Positions 25,893 through 33,632 are shown, counted from the stretch's first letter. The stretch is DNA of 64,000 bases from Chamaesiphon minutus PCC 6605 (GCF_000317145.1 NC_019697.1:3816385-3880384), one strand, 5' to 3'. The notes: a model not told the origin generated them from the letters alone. Numbers and translations are program-made.

Positions 25893-26321
25893 TTAAGCTT
25901 TGCCTTGATAATGCGATCGCTTGATGCCCGTCGCAAATTCCCGCCACCGGAGATATTTAAAGTCTCCAGTCTTGCGGTGTTGGGTTTCGATCCACGTTCC
26001 GTCATCACCGACTTCTGGTATCCATCGGTTTTTAAATTGCCCTCCATTGCCCTCCATCGATACAATGCGGGTTTGAGGTTGCCCTCCATTGCCCTCCACA
26101 TCGATGCTAGCAAGTGAGTTTTTAGTTTGCCCTCCATCATGGAGGGCAACATTTAGATCGGGTTTGCCGCCCACAGATCGGACGAAATAAGCCCGCACTT
26201 CTTCGATCGATCGCTCGCGTAATGGTACGGATCGAGTGTCGCCATGCCAATCGCCTACTTCAGGCTCGCACCCGAAATCTTCAGCGATTAGGCTCAATTG
26301 TTGCCCTGGCTGGTAATCCAT
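25893..26321 (-). CDS. hypothetical protein of the accessory region
   Basis: A 142-aa protein starting MDYQPGQQLSLIAEDFGCEP and ending with a basic, aromatic stretch (DFKYLRWREFATGIKRSHYQ). The middle has two near-repeats of an EGNGGQ motif (VEGNGGQPQTR, MEGNGGQFKNR), matching the repeated tgccctccat words in the DNA. The other minus-strand frame here (25844-26152) is a shadow. It is followed by a strong terminator, which supports real transcription. No family recognised. Confidence 0.6.
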   Translation of the reverse strand: MDYQPGQQLSLIAEDFGCEPEVGDWHGDTRSVPLRERSIEEVRAYFVRSVGGKPDLNVALHDGGQTKNSLASIDVEGNGGQPQTRIVSMEGNGGQFKNRWIPEVGDDGTWIETQHRKTGDFKYLRWREFATGIKRSHYQGKA

Positions 26322-26351
26322 AATAGTAGCTAAGAGTTTTACTAATTAAGG

Positions 26352-26384
26352 CGATCGCATCCATTAGGCCGGATACGATCGCTA
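26352..26384. repeat. 12-bp imperfect hairpin near the XRE gene
   Basis: gcgatcgcatcc and ggatacgatcgc (one mismatch) flank a short loop 27 bases downstream of the XRE stop. It is built from HIP1 words and may act as a weak transcript end between the XRE gene and the next minus-strand gene. Confidence 0.4.
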
Positions 26385-26410
26385 TTGAATTTATATTGAA
26401 TTTAAGCCGT

Positions 26411-26647
26411 TTAATTTTCGTCGTCTCCTCCTCGATCGTTACTCCAGATGTCATAGTGAGCCGCTACCTTTGATATATCAACGCACAAGGCATCCGCAAT
26501 CTCTCTGATAGTTTTCAGAGTTGGATTACCTTTTCTATTGAGCATTTGAGAAACAGCGGACTGACTCTTTCCCAATTTCGCTCCTAGTTCGTCCTGGCTG
26601 ATGTTAGCGGCTTTCATGAGTTCTTGTATGGTCTGTCTTCTACCCAT
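26411..26647 (-). CDS. XRE-family transcriptional regulator
   Basis: From the ATG at 26647 the protein is 78 aa, MGRRQTIQELMKAANISQDE onward, with a single helix-turn-helix: ISQDELGAKLGKSQSAVSQM as the recognition region, then NPTLKTIREIADALCVDISK. The open frame to 26818 is upstream non-coding DNA. It faces a plus-strand operon, and an imperfect palindrome lies between them. This is the layout of a phage- or plasmid-type repressor that controls divergent early genes. An antitoxin of the HigA type is possible, but no HigB-like toxin is next to it. Confidence 0.85.
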   Translation of the reverse strand: MGRRQTIQELMKAANISQDELGAKLGKSQSAVSQMLNRKGNPTLKTIREIADALCVDISKVAAHYDIWSNDRGGDDEN

Positions 26648-26670
26648 GGCCAAATTACTTGGTTGGGTAG

Positions 26671-26721
26671 TTGACTTAATAAGATATAACTTATAATTTA
26701 AGATAAAACTTATCAAGTCAA
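26671..26721. promoter_or_regulatory. candidate operator of the XRE regulator
   Basis: An AT-rich interrupted palindrome, TTGACTTaATAAG ... CTTATcAAGTCAA, occupies 26671-26721, just 24 bases upstream of the XRE start codon and overlapping where its promoter should be. TTGACT also resembles a -35 box. Autoregulation is inferred. Confidence 0.55.
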
Positions 26722-26888
26722 TCCAAACCAACCAAGGCTCGCTAATAGATGTGTGGTAACAACTATTTTCGAGCCTTGAGCCAACCAATCCGTACAAACT
26801 AGACAATCCAAACCCCAACCCAGCGGAATGCGGGATAACGGCGGCTAGAGGGGGTCTAATTTGACATGACTATCCAAACTATCTAACT

Positions 26889-27029
26889 ATGACCCAAATA
26901 CCCGAATCAGAAGTATTTTTACCAGAGTCTGACTCTGAAGATGAAGAAATATACGCGAGTATCCACTATCAAAACTTTCTCACTCTCAAACTACTCAACC
27001 TGCTAGAAACCGATGGAACCAACAACTAA
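26889..27029 (+). CDS. small acidic protein
   Basis: A 46-codon frame, too short for common gene callers: MTQIPESEVFLPESDSEDEE, then a hydrophobic helix-like FLTLKLLNLLE and the end DGTNN. The next gene starts 17 bases before this one ends, so the two are probably translated together. Strongly acidic small proteins in this position can be DNA mimics or regulators; that is a guess. Confidence 0.5.
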   Translation: MTQIPESEVFLPESDSEDEEIYASIHYQNFLTLKLLNLLETDGTNN

Positions 27030-27813
27030 TTGGGATGATGCAATATCATCTCTAACTCAATTTGAATTCGATCTAGATGACGATCTCGGTGGTGGTCTGG
27101 GTGATTTTCTATCTCTCGACGAACTAGCCAAAGACAACTTATTTGGATTTGTGCGGGTAGGAATTGCCGCCGATCGAATCCGCAAGCGCAAGTTATGGCA
27201 GTGTGCCAAAATCTACAAAGATTGGAATGACTACTGTACTAAAGGGTTGGGTAAGACTGCATGGTACATCAACCGGACGATCGACGCGGCTAATGTAGTG
27301 ATGACCTTAATCTCAGCGGGATTTAAAATCTTGCCAACTTGTGAAGCTCAATGTCGCCCGCTGGTAAAACTGTTGGGTGTCGGCTTAGATGCGATCGCCG
27401 ATGTGTGGACTAAAGTTGTTAGCGCATTTACTCCCGATAAAATCACCGCTGGTAAAATTCTGGCGATCGCCGAGCCGGATCGTGCGGACAACCAACAGAG
27501 CAAGATCGATCGGCAGCTAGTCGATAAGCTTGCCGAGCGCGCCAAGCAACGCGGCATGACTCTCAATGAATATTTAGAAGAGATGTTAGATGAAGATGAA
27601 TCCCAAGAAAAATATTGGGAGGACTTTCTAGAAAATAAGGATAAGGATTCAGAACCCGAACTCAATGCCGAAATGCAGGCGATTGTCGATCGCGTCGAGT
27701 ACCAGTGGCTCAAGCCTGAAGCGGCCAAAAAATCGATCCTTGAAGCGGGGAATGAAATGATCGATCGCATGGATTCATTTTTTAACTCCATGCTCAGACC
27801 CAAGCCTGCATGA
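27013..27813 (+). CDS. DUF3102-like putative DNA-binding protein
   Basis: A 266-aa protein of the divergent plus-strand operon. The N-terminal 45 residues are acidic (FDLDDDLGGGLGDF). Residues about 60-150 read LWQCAKIYKDWNDYCTKGLG, then INRTIDAANVVMTL and ILPTCEAQCRPLVKL. That is the pattern of plasmid- and phage-borne proteins in which a helical domain (W..YC..., LP..E.Q.RPL) resembles ParB/KorB or DUF3102. The C-terminal 110 residues are a charged coiled coil (KLAERAKQRGMTLNEYLEEM). A role in replication, partition or regulation of the accessory element is inferred. The similarity is from memory. Confidence 0.65.
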   Translation: MEPTTNWDDAISSLTQFEFDLDDDLGGGLGDFLSLDELAKDNLFGFVRVGIAADRIRKRKLWQCAKIYKDWNDYCTKGLGKTAWYINRTIDAANVVMTLISAGFKILPTCEAQCRPLVKLLGVGLDAIADVWTKVVSAFTPDKITAGKILAIAEPDRADNQQSKIDRQLVDKLAERAKQRGMTLNEYLEEMLDEDESQEKYWEDFLENKDKDSEPELNAEMQAIVDRVEYQWLKPEAAKKSILEAGNEMIDRMDSFFNSMLRPKPA

Positions 27814-28049
27814 ATTTATCTGACGAGCAACTCGAACTATTAATCAACATCGTCGCGACCTATGTAGAGTTGCTCGACGATCGCGCGGCTTATTGGTATG
27901 GCGATGTCAATAGCAAAACATTTGCCAAGTTGCTCGACGAACGTCGCGATTGCTATCAGTTAGAGTGCCAGCTTAGGGAATTTAGAGCCAACCCATCGCG
28001 GTTTACGATCGCGGTGAATATGGACGATCGAGCGATCGATCGTAATTAA
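27810..28049 (+). CDS. small helical hypothetical protein
   Basis: A 79-aa protein overlapping the previous stop by 4 bases (ATGA), so clearly in the same operon. Helical and charged: LSDEQLELLINIVATYVELL, then DERRDCYQLECQLREF. No family recognised. Similar small proteins with an N-terminal EQ.ELL..I motif are common on cyanobacterial plasmids, from memory only. Confidence 0.65.
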   Translation: MNLSDEQLELLINIVATYVELLDDRAAYWYGDVNSKTFAKLLDERRDCYQLECQLREFRANPSRFTIAVNMDDRAIDRN

Positions 28050-28051
28050 TT

Positions 28052-28177
28052 ATGGAACACCGAGATTTACCCGAAACTTGCCCGAATTGTAGTGCTACTC
28101 TTTGTTATGACTCTGTAGAAGATACAGGGCTAATTTATTGTGGTAATTGCCGCTTGATAGAACCTATACAAATCTAG
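28052..28177 (+). CDS. 41-aa zinc-ribbon protein
   Basis: A frame of 41 codons with two knuckles, C-P-N-C (residues 10-13) and C-G-N-C (30-33), a minimal zinc ribbon. It starts 2 bases after the previous stop. Missed by length filters, but the Cys spacing and tight linkage support it. The IS607-type element begins directly after it. Confidence 0.55.
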   Translation: MEHRDLPETCPNCSATLCYDSVEDTGLIYCGNCRLIEPIQI

Positions 28178-28179
28178 AC

Positions 28180-28330
28180 AAGCTAGATTGATGTCTACTT
28201 CCTACTTCAACGGGGGCATCGGAGCGGCTATCCCTCTGTAGGCTTCCAGGCGCAAGCTGCACCCAGTATAGTGTTTAGGCTACTATAAGCGGCGCATCGA
28301 ACGGGAGGTTCCCTCCCGTTTGTGTGCGAC
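28180..28330 (-). ncRNA. candidate omega RNA (reRNA) of TnpB
   Basis: Downstream of and overlapping the tnpB 3' end is a GC-rich, hairpin-rich stretch. The minus strand has the stem aacgggagg/cctcccgtt, then gatgcgccgc, tagtagcctaaac...tata, gggtgcagcttgcgcc and agccgctccgatgcccccgttg. Known omega RNAs lie at exactly this place, and the words resemble TnpB/Cas12k guide scaffolds of cyanobacteria. The guide would follow at the left edge of the element. Assignment is by position and word pattern only. Confidence 0.5.
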
Positions 28331-29435
28331 AAGACAGAGCTTGATGTTCTAGATTGCGTGCAGCATTCAGATCGCGGTCGATAGTGATATTGCATTGCTG
28401 ACAGTTAAAAACACGTTCTTTGAGCAGCATGTCTTGGATATGCCCACAACAAGAACAAGTTTTAGAACTTGGAAAAAAGCGACCTACAGTAATCAATTCA
28501 CTACCATATAGCTCACATTTATAAGTTAATTGGCGACGAAATTCATACATACCTAAATCTGCAATTGACTTAGCCAAACAATGATTGGATAACATTCCCG
28601 ATACATTCAAATCTTCAATTACTACTTGGCTGTGGTTCTTAGCCAAGTGAGTAGTTAATTTGTTAAGTGTATCTTTACGAATGTTGGCAGTTTTTGCATG
28701 TTGTTTGGCTACTTTTAAATTCGCCTTTTGTCGATTGTTTGAGCCTTTAACCTTGCGGCTAGCTGCTTTTTGAAGCCTAGCTAATCTGGATTGAGATTGA
28801 CGGTAAGGTTGAGGGTTGGGGAACGTTGCACCTGTGCTTAAAGTAGCTAGTGTTTTAATCCCTAAGTCTACACCACAAACACCAACTAGTTTAGCTGTAG
28901 TGTTTGGTTCGACTTCATAGCTAAAAGAGACAAACCAACGGTCAGCGGTTCGACTAATTATTGCTGTTTTAGGCGTCAATCCTTGCGGCAATCGTTCGTA
29001 AGTCTTTACTACTCCTATTTTTGGTAATTGAAGCCAACGATGTTCAACTTTAATAGTCCCTTCCAAGGTAAAGCTATCATGCTGACCTTTGCGCTTGAAT
29101 CTGGGAAAGCCCACCCGCCGACCATTCGCAGTTTTCTTTCTAAAGAAATCAGAAAATGCACTCGCTAAGTATCTCAGCGCATATTGAGGGCTAGTTTTGG
29201 ATACTTCGTAATACCAAGGGTTTTCAACCTTCACCCACTTGACTAGGAATTTATGCAGATCGATCGCTGATGGAAATCTTAGTTTCTCTGTTGGATTTTC
29301 TCGATTGTAGTCGAGAATTTTTTTACACAGATCTAAGCCCCAGTTCCAAGCATGACGAGCTACACCCGCATGTCTAGCCAGTTGAGTTCTTTGATAGTTA
29401 TTCAGTTTTAGTTCGGTTTTAAAACTGATTCTCAT
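28275..29435 (-). CDS. tnpB: TnpB RNA-guided nuclease
   Basis: A 386-aa TnpB, ancestor-like to Cas12. The RuvC site is complete: D190 in GVDLGIK, E274 in VVIEDLNVSG, and a third Asp in ITIDRDLNAARN (D353/D355). The zinc finger is C327-x2-C330 ... C345-x2-C348. The N-terminal wedge part has the usual LNNYQRTQLARHAGVARHAW. Full length and intact, so it should be active as an omega-RNA-guided endonuclease that helps keep the element. Its start overlaps the tnpA stop by 4 bases (ATGA). Confidence 0.94.
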   Translation of the reverse strand: MRISFKTELKLNNYQRTQLARHAGVARHAWNWGLDLCKKILDYNRENPTEKLRFPSAIDLHKFLVKWVKVENPWYYEVSKTSPQYALRYLASAFSDFFRKKTANGRRVGFPRFKRKGQHDSFTLEGTIKVEHRWLQLPKIGVVKTYERLPQGLTPKTAIISRTADRWFVSFSYEVEPNTTAKLVGVCGVDLGIKTLATLSTGATFPNPQPYRQSQSRLARLQKAASRKVKGSNNRQKANLKVAKQHAKTANIRKDTLNKLTTHLAKNHSQVVIEDLNVSGMLSNHCLAKSIADLGMYEFRRQLTYKCELYGSELITVGRFFPSSKTCSCCGHIQDMLLKERVFNCQQCNITIDRDLNAARNLEHQALSCRTQTGGNLPFDAPLIVA

Positions 29436-30034
29436 AACTGTTTTGCTACCTCCTTTAACTCTTCTACTATTTTCTTATTCTTATGAGAACGACTACCGTA
29501 TAAACGAGCAGAAAATACAGTGATGATTTCGAGTACGTCTGATGCTAAATCTTCCTCAAATGTACTATCATCAGAGCGATTGATAATTATCACCTCTGTT
29601 CCAAATTGTTCGCATAATGTGAAAATTAGATCTGACCCAAATCTAAGTAATCTATCTTTATGAGTTAGAACTAGTCGTTCAACTTGATAAGATGTAATTA
29701 ACTTGATTAGCCTAATTAGTCCTTTCTTTTTATAGTTCATTCCACTGCCAAGATCTTGAATTACTTCAAACCCCCAGCCATGTTTAGCACAATAACTTTC
29801 TAAAACTATAACTTGCCTAGTTAGATCTTCTTTCTGGTCGTGACTAGAAACTCTGGCATAGCCTACTGTTAATTGAGTATCCGATTTATTGCTAATTAAA
29901 TCTGCTATGTCATACCGACGATGACCGCCAGCAGTGCGAGTGGACTTGATTTTTCCATCAAGTTCCCATCTGTGTAGGGTTCTAACCGTTACACCGAGTA
30001 AGGTGGCTGCTTCCTGTGGCGTTAAACTAGACAT
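29432..30034 (-). CDS. tnpA: IS607-family serine transposase
   Basis: A 200-aa recombinase with an N-terminal MerR-like helix-turn-helix (LTPQEAATLLGVTVRTLHRW, residues 4-23), then the serine recombinase domain (VGYARVSSHDQKEDL; catalytic Ser 63/64, R61). KDRLLRFGSDLIFTLCEQFG is the usual IS607 motif. It catalyses both excision and insertion of the element. Intact, and in one operon with tnpB. Confidence 0.94.
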   Translation of the reverse strand: MSSLTPQEAATLLGVTVRTLHRWELDGKIKSTRTAGGHRRYDIADLISNKSDTQLTVGYARVSSHDQKEDLTRQVIVLESYCAKHGWGFEVIQDLGSGMNYKKKGLIRLIKLITSYQVERLVLTHKDRLLRFGSDLIFTLCEQFGTEVIIINRSDDSTFEEDLASDVLEIITVFSARLYGSRSHKNKKIVEELKEVAKQL

Positions 30035-30091
30035 AAAATCATTATAACAGATAATTTGTCTAGTTATGTATAGTTTGATCTAGGTATTTAG

Positions 30092-30154
30092 GTGCAGTTC
30101 AAAAACCCCTTTGAAGTACCAATTGATGACTTCCAAGGTGACGACGATGAGTAA
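30092..30154 (+). pseudogene. short in-frame tail, possibly of a gene cut by the IS607 element
   Basis: The plus strand reads VQFKNPFEVPIDDFQGDDDE and then stops, and the next gene starts inside the stop region. It is either a 20-codon peptide or the 3' end of a gene whose 5' part was separated by the IS607 insertion. Low confidence. Confidence 0.35.
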
Positions 30155-30311
30155 ATGGTGGCTAAGTTTGTACGACCCTAACAATCGATTGATTGCTTAT
30201 TACCGTATCGATGGCGATGCCACAATCGATCGGATTGCGGCAACATTTATATTTAAATATTCAAATATCGAGTATTTCAAGATCGCAGCAAACCCGCCTG
30301 ATGAGTCGTAA
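30147..30311 (+). CDS. small hypothetical protein
   Basis: From the ATG at 30147 the protein is 54 aa: MSKWWLSLYDPNNRLIAYYR, then DGDATIDRIAATFIFKYSNI. It looks like a small alpha/beta domain. The ATG overlaps the preceding stop (ATGAGTAA), typical of coupled genes. No family recognised. Confidence 0.55.
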   Translation: MSKWWLSLYDPNNRLIAYYRIDGDATIDRIAATFIFKYSNIEYFKIAANPPDES

Positions 30312-30611
30312 ACGACGAAACAGCATAATGCTGTCGCGGGTGGCTTCCAACCCCACCTTAGCCCGGTTAAAATTGCTCGCTCGAACCTATAACCGAAGTG
30401 GGGTATCCCTATGACATTCATGGTGTGTAGCGAGTAAAAATATCGGTATTCCCCCGCCCTAAAAGTGAATTGGGACACCTCGGGAGATTCCTGGGCTGGT
30501 ATGGGATTAAAGGGGTATTTCTACCCCTTTAAAATATACCGAATGTTGGAACGAGAACATGCAATTCTCACTCCCTTAATTAACCTAGTTAATGTACCTA
30601 TACAATTAAAT
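30312..30611 (+). ncRNA. structured non-coding region before the IS110-like gene
   Basis: About 300 bases without a convincing gene. It has several hairpins: acagcat/atgctgt (30320-30334), a perfect 10-bp stem taaaggggta/taccccttta with a 4-base loop (30508-30531), and long-range complements such as tcggtat (near 30443) with ataccga (near 30536). IS110 recombinases use a bridge RNA encoded in just this position. Possible bridge RNA; not proven. Confidence 0.4.
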
Positions 30612-31790
30612 ATGATAACACGAAAAGTTATCGGCGCGGATGCCTGTAAAGGGCGTCTGGTCTGCATTGCGCTCGATTCTCTCCCTTCGCGAGCGAGAGC
30701 GGGTGAGATTTATCGTGACAAATCGGATTATTTCGACGTCGATGTATCGGCGGCTGGATTGAAGTATTTATTATCACTTAAACCAGACGTGTTAGTACTC
30801 GAACCAACGGGCGTTAATTACATTAAATTCTGGGTAACTAAATGCGCCGAATATGGTGTAGAAATTGCCCTAGTCGGACACAAGCAATCCAATCGCTATC
30901 GCGAGAATTTATCCTTGCCCGATAAAGATGATGAAGCCGACGCTCTAGCCTTAGCTTGCTATTATTTAGAGCATCAATCCGACCCGCTCCAATTTGCCAG
31001 AATCCGCGATGATGTCACCTCACGACTGAGGGATGCAGCCTTGCGCCTCAAGCATATCGATCGAATTCAATCGCCACTGCTCAACCGCCTGCAACAGGAT
31101 TTAGCTTGGGCGATGCCAGAAGTGGGCGGCTCGGTACATGCGGTACTGTTTTGGCGGTGGCTCGCTGAATACTCGAAATCGGCGCGGTACGATTTGCTTT
31201 TAAGCACTACATGCGGTTTGGGTATTACCCAGAACATGAGAGCTATGGCTAAGTTGCTAGTAGACTTGTGGCGACAAAAGGCGATCGTCGAGAGTGAAAT
31301 GGTCGATCTGTTAAAGCACTCTCAATTCGATCGCGATCGAGCCGTGATGGAAAAATACTATCTACCCAAGATCGCTCAGGCGATAATCATCAGCCAGTAC
31401 TACCCATTAACTAATTTTTTGGGTGAAGACGGGAATGAGATTATGCAAATATCTCGATCGCGGCGCACTGGTACCCACACTAAAAAGCCCGTCAGTCTGC
31501 GGCGATTTCGCAAGACTTTGGGCGTGGCTCCCGTGCGGGAAGCTAGCGGCAAAAGTCCCACCAAGACTAAAAAAGCAGGTTCGAGGATTTGCCGGATTCA
31601 GTTATGGCTGTGGCTGTTTGGTGCCTTCGAGCGCAAGAAAAGCAAGATTAAGACAGCCACTTCAGCCATGCAAGATTTAAACGATCTGTGGCTGTCTCTC
31701 CACGCCGAAAAGCACATCAAAGTCGCTCGCTCGACCTTTTGCTCTAAGTTCGTCGAACGACTGTTCTACGACTTGCTAGCGGCCAGATAA
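30612..31790 (+). CDS. IS110-like DEDD recombinase
   Basis: From the ATG at 30612 the protein is 392 aa. The N-terminal RuvC-like domain has D10 (VIGADACKG), E64 (LVLEPTGVNY) and D107/D110 (DKDDEADALA). The C-terminal Transposase_20-type domain has RFRKTLGVAPVREASGKSP with the likely catalytic S312, then KAGSRICRIQLWLWL. It is longer in the middle than classic IS110 enzymes and has IYPF-like YYPLTNFLGEDG. The frame is open from 30465, but that part is non-coding. It may be a transposase or serve as the integrase of the accessory element. A strong hairpin follows. Confidence 0.8.
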   Translation: MITRKVIGADACKGRLVCIALDSLPSRARAGEIYRDKSDYFDVDVSAAGLKYLLSLKPDVLVLEPTGVNYIKFWVTKCAEYGVEIALVGHKQSNRYRENLSLPDKDDEADALALACYYLEHQSDPLQFARIRDDVTSRLRDAALRLKHIDRIQSPLLNRLQQDLAWAMPEVGGSVHAVLFWRWLAEYSKSARYDLLLSTTCGLGITQNMRAMAKLLVDLWRQKAIVESEMVDLLKHSQFDRDRAVMEKYYLPKIAQAIIISQYYPLTNFLGEDGNEIMQISRSRRTGTHTKKPVSLRRFRKTLGVAPVREASGKSPTKTKKAGSRICRIQLWLWLFGAFERKKSKIKTATSAMQDLNDLWLSLHAEKHIKVARSTFCSKFVERLFYDLLAAR

Positions 31791-31794
31791 TAAT

Positions 31795-31826
31795 ATGGGG
31801 ACTAGTAATTTATAACTAGTCCCCAT
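31795..31826 (+). terminator. terminator after the IS110-like gene
   Basis: Perfect 12-bp stem atggggactagt / actagtccccat with an 8-base loop, 5 bases after the stop. Only a weak T-run follows. It also marks the right edge of recognisable accessory DNA. Confidence 0.7.
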
Positions 31827-32022
31827 CCTATTTTCCCCAATTTCATTTAAAGTGAATGTCAACTGCTGTGTTCGATCGGTAAAATTAGATTAATGTTTGT
31901 AAAATATAGTCGATAATTGTTTGAATCAAAGGAATGCAGCAGTTTCACAGTAAGCGATGAGAGTAAAATAACTACAATCTAAAGAGTTAAGTTTTAGATC
32001 TTATTTTGAATAATATTTATTT

Positions 32023-32409
32023 ATGCAGCCTAAATTTGCTAATGAATTAGCTTGGCAACAAGCAGAGTTTCTGATGCAACCGATTTATATTCGCATTATC
32101 GATCGCATCCGCCAACAGGGAGAAGTTTCTACTTGGGAAGTCAGTTACGAGGAGGTGCGAGAACCGCATCCGATTAATTATCTGTGTCTTAAGTCTGGGG
32201 AGCGACAGCTCAAGTACGATATTTGGGATCTCTGTTATCAGGTCTGTTTTCTCAATTATGATGGCAGTCATAGCGAGGTCGAAAGTCAAGTTGTGGAGAT
32301 CGATACTAGTCTCATCGATATGGAAGCTGGGAGTCCCGATTGGGTGCGCTTGGATAATAAGGCTAAAGATGTTGTTGCGAGGATCTTTAATAATTTGCCT
32401 GGAGGCTAG
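32023..32409 (+). CDS. conserved hypothetical protein
   Basis: A 128-aa protein starting MQPKFANELAWQQAEFLMQP. Helical N-terminus, then beta-rich middle (CLKSGERQLKYDIWDLCYQV) and a closing helix (LDNKAKDVVARIFNNL). No signal peptide or membrane segment. It looks like a cyanobacterial conserved protein but I know no function. It stands alone, with 195 bases before it in which I see no gene. Confidence 0.65.
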   Translation: MQPKFANELAWQQAEFLMQPIYIRIIDRIRQQGEVSTWEVSYEEVREPHPINYLCLKSGERQLKYDIWDLCYQVCFLNYDGSHSEVESQVVEIDTSLIDMEAGSPDWVRLDNKAKDVVARIFNNLPGG

Positions 32410-32615
32410 CGGCTGAAACCGCCGCTAGTGGTGCGAAGTCCGCCTACGCGGACTAAGATTTTAAATAAGAAGCCTAGTCTTTAGAGGGCAGGCATGAAGC
32501 ACTGCCCCTACAGATTGATGCTATTAGTAATATATCAAATAGGATCGCTGTGGTGGATCTTTTTTGCGATCGACAGTTCCCGACTACATTGAGTATTAAG
32601 TGCAATCTAGAATAT

Positions 32616-33632
32616 ATGGAAAATAATAATTTGAATAATTTATCAACACTACTACAAGCAGCTCGATTCTCCACAGGAAAGGCTACGCCAACGGGCGCAG
32701 CGATCTATGATAGTTCTCACTGGGGTAAAATTCTGGTAAGCGATCGAGATAGACTCCGATTCTTACACAATCAAAGCACGGCAGATTTTGAAAAACGCCA
32801 AGCTGGGGAAGGTTGCGATACGGTATTTGTGACTTCGACGGCGCGGACGATCGATCTGGCAACCGGACTAATTTTAGACGATGAAGTCTTGCTGATCGTC
32901 TCGCCCAATCGTCGTAAATATCTATTTGATTGGCTCGATAAATATATCTTTTTTGCCGATCGAGTTAAGGTAAAAGATGTCACCGATAGTCTGGCAAGTT
33001 TTACTCTCATGGGTGCCGAGAGTGCCGCAATATTAGAGCGATTGGGGTGCCTAAAACTGACAGAGCGATCCCAATATAGTCATGAATTATATCAGCTCGA
33101 AGGTATTGAAGTCCGGATCGCGATCGGGACTGAATTGGGCTTACCTGGCTATCGATTGATTGTCGATCGAGCTAATGCTCCAGCCTTACAACAAGCTCTA
33201 GCTAATTTAGGTGCTGTCACAGTGGACGAGGATGCCTGGGAATGCCTGCGAATCGCCCAAGGTAGACCGAAACCCGATGCGGAGTTAACGGAGGATTACA
33301 ACCCCTTAGAGGTGGGTTTGTGGGATACGATTTCGTTTAGCAAGGGTTGCTATATCGGCCAAGAAACGATCGCGCGGCTGAATACTTATAAGGGTGTCAA
33401 ACAGTATCTATGGGGAATTAAGTTATCAGGATCTGTGGCTGTGGGTACGACGATTACTCTCGGTGATGAAAAGGTGGGCGTTTTGACTAGTTGTAGCGAG
33501 ATCGACGGGGAAGTCAGGGGGTTGGGATATATTCGATCGAAAGCTGGCGGAGTAGGTTTGAAAGTAATGGTGGGCGATGTTGAGGGAGAAGTTATCGACC
33601 TTCCGTTCGTTCGACATGAATATCCAGCTTAA
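32616..33632 (+). CDS. ygfZ: folate-binding protein YgfZ (GcvT-like)
   Basis: Folate-dependent iron-sulfur cluster repair/assembly factor of the GcvT fold. The signature is complete: KGCYIGQET (the K-G-C-Y-x-G-Q-E motif with the essential Cys). RLRFLHNQSTADF at the start and EDYNPLEVGLWDTISF before the motif are typical. The ATG at 32616 gives 338 aa, MENNNLNNLSTLLQAARF; the frame upstream to 32550 is not coding. Its last 4 bases overlap the convergent hypothetical gene. Confidence 0.92.
   Translation: MENNNLNNLSTLLQAARFSTGKATPTGAAIYDSSHWGKILVSDRDRLRFLHNQSTADFEKRQAGEGCDTVFVTSTARTIDLATGLILDDEVLLIVSPNRRKYLFDWLDKYIFFADRVKVKDVTDSLASFTLMGAESAAILERLGCLKLTERSQYSHELYQLEGIEVRIAIGTELGLPGYRLIVDRANAPALQQALANLGAVTVDEDAWECLRIAQGRPKPDAELTEDYNPLEVGLWDTISFSKGCYIGQETIARLNTYKGVKQYLWGIKLSGSVAVGTTITLGDEKVGVLTSCSEIDGEVRGLGYIRSKAGGVGLKVMVGDVEGEVIDLPFVRHEYPA

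Larger units (their letters stand above)
28178..30090 (-). mobile_element. IS607-type element with tnpA and tnpB
   Basis: An element of about 1.9 kb containing an IS607-type serine recombinase and TnpB, both on the minus strand inside a plus-strand operon. Exact ends are uncertain because IS607 elements lack inverted repeats and long target duplications. The bounds given run from just after the zinc-ribbon gene to just before the small frame at 30092. Both margins hold the word TTGTCTAG (30057-30064, and in reverse at 28174-28181). Confidence 0.75.

Noticed and set aside
19835-26818. Calling the accessory region a standard prophage
   Set aside because: No terminase, portal, capsid, tape-measure or phage integrase of tyrosine type could be recognised; only fibre- and peptidase-like genes are visible.
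30465-30611. N-terminal extension of the IS110-like protein from a GTG at 30465
   Set aside because: The extension translates hairpin-forming DNA and has no match to the family; ATG 30612 gives the natural start of the RuvC-like fold.
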